A stretch of 64,000 bases of DNA from Pachyseris speciosa (Eukaryota > Cnidaria > Anthozoa > Scleractinia > Pachyseridae): NCBI GenBank assembly GCA_016490735.1, contig JAEMWC010000266.1:320001-384000 (forward strand). Direction: 5' to 3'. The translations under genes and the position numbers were made by a program. Position 1 is the stretch's first letter, and each line of letters opens with the position of its first letter. The notes beneath the pieces were generated by a model. The model saw nothing but the letters and a program-made list of their open reading frames with translations, had not been told where the DNA came from and did no database searches. This document shows, one piece after another, positions 55,459-64,000 of this stretch.

Positions 55459-58400
55459 TCAGATTTTATAATGTCCGTATGCATAGCTTGTCACGCCATT
55501 ATCATGAATATACCGCTTATCATCGAAACAGCTGAGTGATACTTTATTTATCTCATAACTTCCTAGTTGGTGGTTTTGGCTTCTGATTGTTTTCATTCTA
55601 TGATGCAACTGTTTATTATCAAATAGTGTCGCTTTATAATTTTCATGTTTGATGTTATTCTTAATAATATTCTTCTTAATTCCTTTAGCAGTCTTCCCTC
55701 CTTTTTGGTTGTCTTTCATATAGCTATACATTTTCGATCGTAGACCGATGAATTCACAAATTGGAACTCCTGCGGCTTCATCTTTGAATTTACCAATTAC
55801 TTTTTTATTCGTCTTATCGAAATATGGAGAGTATTCTGGGTAGTCGCTGTTGTCAAATTTATTTTTATCCTTCCAGAAATGTCTATAGACGTCTTCGGTT
55901 TCAATTTCATAGGTCAAACTGTCTGTGTCTGTGAAGAGCAGCTTCGCCTTGTTTCCGTACTTCTCTTTAATGTAGTTGTAATGGAAATCATACATCAGTG
56001 TCTTGCTTAGATCCAAGATGCACATACCCACATATGCCGGCCTGTTCAGGGTGAGTGTTTCTTTTATCTTATGAACAGCTACCAAATTTTCATTGAGGAT
56101 TTTACTGCTAACACATGTCGGTTTAGCAGCCATTTTTAATAGTTTCTTTTCATCGGTGACTAATCTGACGTCTACTCGCTTTCTGAGGTTTTCCATCGTT
56201 TTTCCAAATACACTGTTATTCATCAGCTTGAAAAAGTCTTTCTCAAAGGCATTTTTAGCATCAGTTCTTTTCTGAGTGTTGAAGTCGATGTACTGTCTGA
56301 GCCATGCGGACTGATTGAACTCTAGAACTCGATGGACTTTGGTTATTTTCAAACCGAGATCAGTGTATAATTGGAGGTTCCTATAATGGAGCACGTATTT
56401 TTCTTTGTTGCTTAATGTTGGTATCAGTTTATGTACCAAACCAGTTGATATTTTATATTTCTTTGCTATCTCCTTACAATAATCTGATAGCATGTCCCCA
56501 GTCACTTCCATTTTTTCCGGTCCAAGTGGGTAGTCATTATGCAGATCATGTAACTCTTGTGGGTATTCAAGGTCAACTTCAAGAATCAAACCCTTTGCAC
56601 TATCTTCTTTATAGACAGCCAGGTCTAACTTGCTGATCCGCTTTTCTGTCAACCATTTGAAACCACCGGTTGGTAAATATTGACTCATAGCCCAACCATA
56701 CAAATTATTTGCATCTAGATACATGATGTACTTCGAGGGCGTCTTCTCATCGTATTCTTTGATGTATTTATTGTTTGCTTTACCATAACGATTGGCTATA
56801 TAACTGATTCCTCCACGCAGACCCTTTTCAATGAATTGAAACATATCAATATCAACCATAAGCTCTAGTTTAATGTCAGTCATTTTCAGCATAGCATCCC
56901 AAGATAAACCTGGAGATGTGAAATAGTGACACGGGTCCAGTTTGTAGTACTCAAGGCATGTTTTTCTGAAGTTTTCAAATACATCAGCCAGTAGGAGTAC
57001 ATCTGTTTTAAGGTACAGATCATGATAATCGCCCATATTTTTGATTGAGAATGTATTCCACACATTTTGAGCATGCGCATAGTCTTCATCTGATATATGC
57101 TCATCACTCAATATACTGTAGAATTCTTCTTTTGACGGCAGCTTTTGGTTAAATTTATCGAAACTATCCATATAGTCATAAGGATAAACACCTTTTTGCT
57201 CCATCAAATTAAGATCCTTTCCCTTGAACTCTTGTGAAGTGTATTTTAAGGCTTCTTTTGGAAGATTGCTGACAAGTTTTTCCAAACTTGAGCTCATGAA
57301 TTGGACGCTATCAATGAAGGTCAAGTGATTACCAAGCATGAAAGCCATATACTTCTCCATGTTATTTGGTATAGCATTTATTGTCATTTGACACTTTTAA
57401 CCTTTCTTATTTGTATAGGTGTGTTTCTTGACAATGGCTCCAATCTCCTGCATAATAAAATGACTATCATAGCCTCTTAGATTGTGAACTATGACTGGTA
57501 TCTTTATTTCATCTGGGTTGACTCTAAGTTTCAGGTTACATTGTTGATGAGCTGATCCTCTATACTTGCCGGTAATATGACAATGATCTCGAACTCGGAT
57601 ATCTTTGTCAGTGTATTTATTATCACAAATGTGACAAACTTTGGCTTTTTGGAATTTCTCTTCATCATCTTTAGTCATTTTCAATGGTTTGTTAAAAAAT
57701 TTTTTTCACAACATTCTTGCAATATTTGACTTCCTCCAGCATAGCTTCCATAAATTTGTACACAGCCTTTTCACCCCTGTATATTACTGCTGGTTTGCTG
57801 TATTTATCATCATAACAACAAACAACTTTGTAACCATATCCACAATCAGTATGCTTCTGATAGGCTTCAGTATATGATTTATCACTGTTGGGTTGGCAAC
57901 CGTGTATTTTTTCAGTGATGGCCTCAAATCAGCATAGATCACAAATGGTACCTGCTGTTGTTTATGAAAGTTGTTGAATTTCAGTATGTTGTTATCTTTG
58001 TTTGGCATTTTTATTGCTTGTGTGCCATTTACTTGCATGCAGTTGTCCTTGTGATCATTCAGAACCCTTTCAGAGCTGAAGCATTGAAGACAGTGCATAC
58101 AAAAGTGTTTTCTTTCTTTGTGCTTTGTTTGATTGTACATAAACTTATTGAAATCTTTGATTAGCACATAATGCTTGTTTTCATTTTCAGTTATTAGAAG
58201 CAGATTCAAGCAGTCTGCATATTTCTCTTTTGATACATATATTGGATATGGTTGTTTATCCTCATAACCGAAAACATTAATGTTGATCTCATTTTGTTTT
58301 TCAATCTTATTGTAATGTTTGGTAGTCACTGGAAATTCAATTCCTGAATTATCTAAATTTTCAATAAATTTCCTATCAACTTTTTTAATCCTCTGTGGGT

Positions 58401-59266
58401 ATTTCTCTTGTGGGTTCAAGTGTCTGATGTGACACCACCGGAAGCATTCGTTATCCTCATTTTTCAAGTTAACTAAACCTTTGGCACTATTTCGTAATTC
58501 TGCTGGTAGTTTTATGTATGAAGAACCTTTGATTGGTTCATATTTCACCATATTGAGGTAATGACTATCAACAGATTCGATTGTCCAACCAGACCCCTCA
58601 GAAACCCAAACTGCAATCTTATTTATTATTTGTTGTTTTGACTCTTGTAGTGATTCATTGATCTCTTGATTATTTATGATTGTTTCAGCTTGACTGTTGA
58701 AATATGCGGTTTTGTATTCTATTTCTCCGTCAGTCATTTTTGTAAATGTTACCTTTAGCGTTTCAACAAATTTCAGTCCTTTCATTTCATTTAACAATTT
58801 TTTAATGTGTGTTTCGATTGCCATTCTTGTGTTTAGTAGTTGCTCTAGCGGGTCTTTGTCATTTTTTATGTCAATTTCGAAAGACTCAGTGTAACCCTTC
58901 AGAGCTTTATCAACTTGCTCTATCTTAGTCCTTGCTAATGGAACCGGCACAGGCTTTTTAGTTCTGGGTGCTGGAACAGGTCACAGGTCTCTTTTTCAAT
59001 TGTTCTATTTCTTCCAACCATTCTTTTGGTGGTGCTGGTAATCTTTTCCTCTCGAAATAATCAACCAATTGTTTCACTGTTGGTCTTTGCGTTGTTCTCT
59101 TCAGTTTTTTATTTCTAGGTGGGGGGGTTGGTGTGTAATCATCAACTATAATAACCTTTGGCTTCCTCTGTTGTTGATTCTTAAGCAGTAAATTAATGAG
59201 CTGGGATTTGCTCAGTTTTTTCAAACTTTTCTTATCCATACTATTGAGTGAGATAAAATTTTCCAT
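55459..59266 (-). pseudogene. Polinton DNA polymerase B, broken
   Basis: Protein-primed family B polymerase that would replicate the element. Pieces, N to C: 59266-58958 (basic/proline-rich N-terminus, TVKQLVDYFERKRLP); 58950-57784; 57684-57397; and 55459-57387 (642 codons). Exo I ends at YAD, where a one-base change near 57925 shifts the frame. An HNH/Endo VII-like zinc motif (CHICDNKY, then RDHCHITGKYRGSAHQQCN) precedes Exo II (HNLRGYDSHF). In the large ORF, Exo III is near residue 122 (YHDLYLKTDVLLLADVF), motif A near 223 (YLDANNLYGWAM), motif B near 386 (KLMNNSVFGK) and motif C at 487 (DTDS), all intact. Damage: frameshifts near 58980, 57925 and in the A/T run at about 57690-57710, plus TAA at 57397-57399. 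The last two shifts compensate each other. Confidence 0.9.
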
Positions 59267-59361
59267 CTTGTAATATTATATAATGGTATCTCTTTAAACC
59301 ACAATAGTTTTTATTTTCACCAAAATTGTTTTAAAGAATTATTATATAGAACTATATTATA

Positions 59362-60101
59362 ATGAGTAAGATTGAAATCAATGAATGCGTTTATAATATT
59401 CATCCAGTTTATGATTTATACGCCTCTGATAAGGATGGAAATGTTATAAATATTGCCAAAAAAGTGCCAATGAAGGGGGTCAAACAACGCAATGGTTATA
59501 TGAAGTGTAATGTGAGGAAACATGCTCAAATTGGCCAAAAATCATAACGTGTACCTCGGTTTGTTTGGGAATGTCACAATGGTATCATCCTGGAAGGTAA
59601 AGTAATTGATCATATCAATAACATAAGAGATGATAATAGATTATGTAATCTCCAACTAGTGACACAACAACAGAATTGCAAGAAATCAGCAACTAAACGA
59701 GATTATACATTTGCTGCTAAAATTATGAAAATAAAAAGTGTGTGAAAGCGACTAATAATGTCACAAAAGAAGTTTCATACTTTAACAGTATGTATGCTGT
59801 TCAACAACATATTCAAATAAATGCTGGCACTGTTAAAATGGTGTGTGAAGGCACTAATAATTGTAAATCAGGTAAATCAAAAAAGGATGGTTGTTCATAC
59901 AAATTTGAGTATGTTAAAAAAGAAAATATGCCTGCTAATTATTTTAAATCAGCTAATCGTTCGAAAATGTCAGACGAAGACAAAAAGAAACATAAAATGG
60001 AATCTGTAAAAAAATGGCTGAACAAAGAATAAAAATGTCCAAGATGTGATAAAATAATGAAAAACCACAACAGACAATATCATAATAAAAAGTGTAAATA
60101 A
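59362..60101 (+). pseudogene. HNH endonuclease with C-terminal zinc motif, broken
   Basis: The only Polinton gene on the plus strand, divergent from the polymerase across 95 bp. The N-terminal part reads YDLYASDKDGNVINIAKKVP, an NUMOD4-like start. The HNH core is FVWECHNGIILEGKVIDHIN followed by DDNRLCNLQL, and the later part is EVSYFNSMYAVQQHI. Past the stop at 60030-60032 the same frame continues with CPRCDKIMKNHNRQYHNKKC, a CxxC...HxxxxC zinc-binding pattern, to a stop at 60099-60101. Breaks: TAA at 59545-59547, a frameshift at about 59718-59745, and TAA at 60030-60032. Free-standing HNH genes of this type are usually homing-type nucleases of viruses and mobile elements. Confidence 0.75.
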
Positions 60102-60206
60102 ATATAGCCAGAAACAATCATATTTTTGGCTACATAATAGCAAATAACAGTATGTACAACTGTATCTTCTGTTATATATATTAGATAATTTTCTCTTAAA
60201 ACAATT
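60102..60206. other. Short spacer between convergent HNH and integrase genes
   Basis: AT-rich, about 105 bp between the 3' ends of two convergent genes. It probably carries polyadenylation signals for both. No clear motif is asserted. Confidence 0.4.
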
Positions 60207-61214
60207 TCATATATCTTTTAAATCCTTCATTGGTATTCAACTGTTAAATTCATCACTATATCCCTTCCACTTCACCAAAGCTTGTTTCTTCTTGTAATCT
60301 CTGCGAATGACTTTATCAATACGGAAAACATCCTGTCTGGCTTTTAATAATTCTTGTTCATAAAAACTTCCTTGTATTTCTTCATCGTTGAGATCCTTTA
60401 ATTTGTAAGTGACTGGGTTTGTATATTGGATTTTATCAACTGTGAACACTTCCTCAGTCCAATTTGGTGTATAGCCCTTGTCGAACACATTCCGTTTATA
60501 CTTAGATATTCGGACCTTGTCACCAACCTTAAATTTCGGTTTAGCTGATAATGGCTCCATATCACCATATAAATTGAAGTAAACGGTTCCTTCATTCCTC
60601 TTTTTACTAGCCTCTGTAGGTGTCATCTTTATGCTTGAATGTTTGGTATTATTATACTGTTTTACTAATTTTGGTAACATGTCTAAATACTGTGTTTTAC
60701 CTTGAACTGTGAACTGCTTCCACATTTTGGATTTAATTGTCCTATTCCATCTTTCAACGACTGAGGATTTCTCCTCATTCTCAGTTGAGTACATATGTAT
60801 CCCATTTTTCTCTAATAGGTCTTTCACATGTTTGTTATAGAATTCTTTTCCCTTATCAACCCATAGATATTGTGGTTTTCTGCCTTCCTTGAATATTGTT
60901 TTGAATGCTTCAGTGACAGATTCACCTTTCTTATCCTTCAATGGGGCAATCCAACCATATTTGCTGAAGACATCAATAACCATAAGAAGATATCGATAAC
61001 CTTTATTCCATTTACTGAACTGTTGCATTTCAACTAGATCAGCAGCCCATATTTCATCAATTTTATTTACAATCACACGCCGCCGAGTGAAATTTCGTTT
61101 TATGGGTGCATGTAATTCATCTGCTAATTTTTCTTGCCAGTTTTCTTCACTCGACGGCTTTTTCCGTTTTTTGAAACACCTAAACCTAGTTTCTCCTTTT
61201 TGTTGATTAGGAAT
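60207..61214 (-). pseudogene. Polinton rve-family integrase with broken chromodomain
   Basis: DDE integrase that inserts the element. The frame is open from 61214 to 60240. Catalytic residues lie in AADLVEM (D), YLWVDKGKEF (D) and SSVVERWNR (E), with the second Asp and Glu about 35 residues apart. The C-terminus has a beta-rich region (KFKVGDKVRISKYKRNVFDK) and a chromodomain (VFRIDKVIRRDYKKKQALVK, then WKGYSDEFNS). TGA at 60237-60239 stands where chromodomains normally have Trp. The frame then continues for about nine codons to a stop at 60207-60209. No ATG lies in frame before the catalytic core, and the 5' part overlaps the PLA2-like gene. The stop is downstream of the catalytic core, so activity might survive. 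Confidence 0.9.
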
Positions 61215-61980
61215 CTAGCTGTTTGACCCCCATTTTGGCATTTCACCATACGGTATTTGATCGAGAGATTTTACCATTGTTCTGTCACAATCACCTTTAT
61301 CTTTTCCCATATCATAACAAATATCGTGGTAAGCTGCTATTTCATCCACTTTGTTGTACGGTTGGAATACCATTTTGTGACCTCACCTGTGTTTTTATCA
61401 TACTCTAACTGTTTATCGAGGGGATTATAAGGCCCCATGTATTTATATTGTCCGGGTGTCCATCCACTTTTTGGTTTGGGTAGTTTACCGATCATCTTGT
61501 GAATGTCAATAGCACCGCCGTAATCCAATCCTTTAATATCCGTTTTATACATTTTTTTCTTGTCAGAGCGTTTGGGTCTAATAGCAGTGCTCAATTGCAT
61601 TAAGCCTTCTTTACCAACCTTTGTAATCACTGGCTTTGCTAGGGAAAGTCCTTTATCAATCAATTGCTTTTGCAGCTTTGGATTTCTCATTGCTTCTGAA
61701 GCATAATATCTCCCCATTTCAACACCCTTCTTCGCTAAATAAGGGACACCGTGTTCCAAGAATCCTGTTAGTGCCATATCTGCGGCTGAATCTAGTATGC
61801 CCGCCCCTTCAGACGGGCCAATCAGTTTCCCCGTCTCTTGATGAATTCAGTCTTTGTGATTCCACATTCACCACAAGTGCATTTCATCATAGTTCGACCA
61901 TTTTTAGTCTTTTGATATCTTTCACTTCCTGGTACACATTCAGTGATTTTCTTCTGTTTGACACAATATGATTTCACCAT
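61134..61980 (-). pseudogene. Minor capsid protein: zinc ribbon plus PLA2-like domain
   Basis: Starts at ATG 61978-61980. The N-terminus is zinc-ribbon-like, with Cys at YCVK, TECVPG and KCTCGECGITKT. An alpha-helical basic middle follows (RYYASEAMRNPKLQKQLIDK). Then comes a parvovirus-type phospholipase A2 core: calcium loop YKYMGPYNPLDKQL and catalytic pair YHDICYDMGKDKGDCDR. The C-terminus is Lys-rich and overlaps the integrase start. Three frame changes break it: near 61835-61845, near 61350-61375 just before the HD motif, and in the G run at about 61228-61232. PLA2 domains in parvovirus capsids act on endosomal membranes during entry. A like role in Polinton-type particles is inferred. 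Confidence 0.75.
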
Positions 61981-61992
61981 TATATCAGTAAG

Positions 61993-62450
61993 TTACATAT
62001 TTTTAAAGTAGTCTATGATGAATCTGTGATTGACACTCTTATCTGTTGAACTGAATTTGGAATTGTGTATTGTATCCAGAATAGATCTGCCTTTTTGTCT
62101 CTCAAGAAGATAGTACAAACACCAATATCCACACAATACTGAATCCCTTTCTTGTATCTCATCACCAGAGTATTCAAGTTGTTTACCACTTGTAGCCATA
62201 TATATTTGAACTTCTGTCGGCATCATCAAACCGAAAGAGTCGAAGTCTTCACAGTATGTGTCCATATTACGATAACACACCCAATGAGTACCAGGTCCAA
62301 TCCGACTGTCAAGATTTATTATTCCACACTCTTTGTTTTTTATTTGTCTCGGCAAAGTATCCCGACTGAAAACTCCTCTGAAATGTTTTATTCCAAGTTG
62401 TTTCACCCAATTTAACAAATCAAAGTTGGATAATGGTTTATTTATGAATC
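61993..62450 (-). CDS. Adenain-like cysteine protease (PRO)
   Basis: Capsid-maturation protease of the adenovirus type (family C5), a core Polinton gene. Visible catalytic elements are the His in GPGTHWVCYRN, the acidic residue in CEDFDSFGLMMP, the Gln in EIQERDS, and the Cys in VLCGYWCLYYLLERQ. The C-terminus is NHRFIIDYFKNM. The frame is open throughout the catalytic region, the least damaged enzyme here. The frame extends upstream of the first obvious initiator (NKPLSNFDLLNWVK). The expected ATG, close to the stop of the preceding gene, appears as ATA, so the start codon is probably lost. The two genes abut or overlap slightly. Confidence 0.88.
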
Positions 62451-63317
62451 TTACAGTATTGTTCCCAATATAGGGATTGAATTGAAGAAACTGTTTTTTC
62501 CTAATAGAAGCCCTTTTCCTTTGGTCTTTTTTTTTTTTTTTTTTTTCATTCCAAGACCGATTCGGTTATCCCATGTACCAACAACTGGGGGTGATCTCCA
62601 TGGAAACACATCATGTTTTCCACCACTTTTTTTATTTATTGCAATTGAATCTGGAACGTGAACTGGTAATGACCGTCTGAGACGACTGTGTTCAACATGC
62701 AAACCCTTCCCTGTTAATTTTTTGATTGCTTCTATGGCTAAAGGAATTCCAATACTTGCCAAAAGTGTTCCAAGAAAACCACCAGACTGAGTTTTTGTTG
62801 GTTTGATAGCAAGTTGTCCACCAGACTGCATCGCATTGACAAGATCAGCCATTTGTCTCACATTTAACAAATTTTTATAATTCAACAGTTGGGACAAGTT
62901 TTGATTGGGAATAATGAATCCTCCTTTTTGTTTCTTTCCAAATAATTTATCAACACCGAGACTTGCTAGTGAAGAAAGAGCACCTGTGGCCAATGCTGGA
63001 GCCGCTTTTGCTACTGCCTTACCTGCATATGGCAATAGTCTTGTTCCAAGTGAAAAAAGACTTGACCAAAGAGAACCTCCATGCACAACAGCTTTTCTGA
63101 TTTGTGATTTCGATATAGAAATGTCTGAACCTTTTCCCAATCTTTTTGATTTCATCAGTTTATTGATTTGTCTTTTTGTCAACATAAGTTGATCATTGCC
63201 AGATAATTCATTATGCGATAACCTCAATGTTACAGCTGAATTTGATTTAATAGCTTTTGCTAATTTTTCTTTCTGACCTTCTGAAAGTCTCACTCCATGA
63301 GGATGATAAGTAGTCAT
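62451..63317 (-). CDS. pX/pVI-like Polinton virion core protein
   Basis: A complete 288-residue ORF, the only large uninterrupted Polinton gene in the window. The N-terminus is MTTYHPHGVRLSEGQKEKLA, then the conserved LTKRQINKLMKSKRLGKG. Two Gly/Ala-rich hydrophobic segments follow: GGSLWSSLFSLGTRLLPYAG through ASLGVDKLFGKKQKGG, and GGFLGTLLASIGIPLAIEAI. Then come PPVVGTWD and a Lys run, and the end is SIPILGTIL. Genes of this kind sit between capsid and protease genes in many cnidarian Polintons/adintoviruses. They are compared with the adenovirus core or membrane-lytic proteins on hydrophobic, basic composition; the role is inferred. An A run (T run on plus, 62527-62546) encodes the Lys tract and may be length-variable. 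Confidence 0.8.
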   Translation of the reverse strand: MTTYHPHGVRLSEGQKEKLAKAIKSNSAVTLRLSHNELSGNDQLMLTKRQINKLMKSKRLGKGSDISISKSQIRKAVVHGGSLWSSLFSLGTRLLPYAGKAVAKAAPALATGALSSLASLGVDKLFGKKQKGGFIIPNQNLSQLLNYKNLLNVRQMADLVNAMQSGGQLAIKPTKTQSGGFLGTLLASIGIPLAIEAIKKLTGKGLHVEHSRLRRSLPVHVPDSIAINKKSGGKHDVFPWRSPPVVGTWDNRIGLGMKKKKKKKTKGKGLLLGKNSFFNSIPILGTIL

Positions 63318-63354
63318 ATCATATATGTTTATACTAAATTGTATTTAATATAAG

Positions 63355-63445
63355 CAATGATTTTATTTAATTAATTATTCAATTTATTTAATTAATTTAT
63401 TTAATTTATTTATTAATTTATTTAATTATTTCCAATTAATTATTC
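63355..63445. repeat. TTTAATTAA-rich intergenic tract
   Basis: Almost pure A/T with repeated ATTTAATTAATT, between the capsid gene stop and the pX-like gene start. Likely holds the transcript end and the next promoter; no specific motif is claimed. Confidence 0.7.
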
Positions 63446-63448
63446 CAT

Positions 63449-64000
63449 TTACATAGATCTCAGAATCAACTTTCCATCAGTCTTTCTCATTTCAACATCC
63501 TGCTCATACATAACCAGTGCATACACACTATAATCAGCATTTGTTGCAGCACTCAAAGTGTATTTGAAAGTCAGTTTTGTCATTCCATCTTTAATATCCT
63601 GTTTCTGTTTTGTTAGATCAAAATAAATGAAAGGGAATATTGTGCCAAAGTTTGCTCTGTTGAGAAGAGTGCTATCACTGAAGTCATTTACAACATGAAC
63701 ATATTTCTACATCTCTGAACACTCTTGCAGGCTCTGTTGAAGGTTTGTAATGAACCTCAGGATAATCATTTCCATTCCCTACCTCAAGATAACAATCATT
63801 CAGTTTTCTATTGTTGACAACATTAAAAGTGTTGTACAAGAATTTATTAGTTTCTTGATTCGAATCATTAAGGTCATTGATGATGAACACAAATACATGC
63901 CTTGGTTTGTTTATTCCTGTGGAGATACGGAAATTACCAGTCTGTTGTCTTGTTGAATTACCTCTCTCAACCATTTCTCTCATGTAAGTCCACTTTCTAT
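63449..64000 (-). pseudogene. Putative Polinton major capsid protein, C-terminal part
   Basis: The open frame enters from the right edge (KWTYMREMVERGN). It contains STGINKPRHVFVFIINDLND, KFLYNTFNVVNN, CYLEVGNGNDYPEVHYKPST and ARVFRDVE. The frame shifts near 63705, and the other frame continues with LLNRANFGTIFPFIYFDLTK, LTFKYTLSAATNADYSVYAL and VMYEQDVEMR to TAA at 63449-63451. The sequence type and its place before pX and PRO fit the C-terminal jelly-roll of a Polinton double-jelly-roll capsid protein. I recognise it from related cnidarian elements rather than from a diagnostic motif. One frameshift is visible in this part. Confidence 0.65.

Larger units (their letters stand above)
54458..64000 (-). 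mobile_element. Polinton/Maverick (adintovirus-like), right side outside window
   Basis: Identified by its gene set: protein-primed PolB, rve integrase, adenain-like protease, pX-like protein and major capsid protein. The left edge is set by block D ceasing to match at GAGCG (54457). The element sequence then begins near AGTAGTTATATACTTGGGGG; AG at the extreme end is usual for Polintons. The terminal inverted repeat and six-base duplication cannot be verified because the other end lies beyond 64000. Almost every gene is interrupted, so this copy is non-autonomous as read. Confidence 0.85.

Overview
The window looks like a piece of an animal genome, most likely a cnidarian and probably an anthozoan (stony coral or relative). 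This is inferred from AT-rich DNA with long introns and dense young repeats, a mosaic extracellular gene combining PAN/Apple, EGF, F5/8 type C and fibrinogen-like modules, rhodopsin-class receptor fossils, tRNA-derived SINEs, Penelope-like and Crypton-like remnants, and a Polinton/Maverick. There are no operons or bacterial signals. All exon limits are read by eye from GT/AG sites, phase and domain fit.

Layout. 0.6-1.8 kb: two minus-strand exons (EGF, PAN) of a decayed paralogue. 3-17 kb: tandem and dispersed copies of a repeat block (A 4.0-9.8, B 10.1-13.0, C 13.5-17.0 kb) carrying nested SINE, MITE and Penelope-derived insertions. 17-20 kb: four copies of one tRNA-derived SINE family. 20.6-21.5 kb (-) and 29.0-29.9 kb (+): two broken class A GPCRs. 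21.6-27 kb: mostly unrecognised repeats and a LINE tail. 27.2-27.95 kb: a Crypton-like remnant. 32.9-45.3 kb (-): the main host gene, nine exons in the order PAN, EGF, cbEGF, cbEGF, F5/8C, F5/8C, fibrinogen-like. Every exon junction phase I could check is compatible. 46-49 kb: a large inverted repeat. 49.9-54.46 kb: block D, related to A-C.

The order EGF-PAN-spacer-repeat block occurs twice in the same orientation (0.6-13 kb and 44.2-54.4 kb), so the window holds an old segmental duplication. The 5' copy has lost coding capacity: an in-frame TGA in PAN and a lost EGF cysteine.

54.46 kb to the right edge: a Polinton inserted in block D. From the right edge leftwards its minus strand reads major capsid C-terminus, a pX/pVI-like core protein, adenain-like protease, zinc-ribbon plus PLA2-like minor capsid protein, and rve integrase with chromodomain. 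An HNH endonuclease follows on the opposite strand, then protein-primed DNA polymerase B. Nearly every gene has frameshifts or stops, so the copy is dead unless homopolymer sequencing errors explain them. The packaging ATPase is not seen and may lie beyond the edge.

The most striking signal is at 32442-32938: a 497-bp insertion with a perfect 13-bp target-site duplication. It carries a hammerhead ribozyme with an intact type I core and one complete 194-nt ribozyme-to-ribozyme unit, as in animal retrozymes. It abuts the fibrinogen-like exon so closely that the splice donor is part target site, part element. A second insertion at 4437-4714, with a 14-bp duplication, carries a degenerate Penelope-type hammerhead in both arms of a perfect palindrome.
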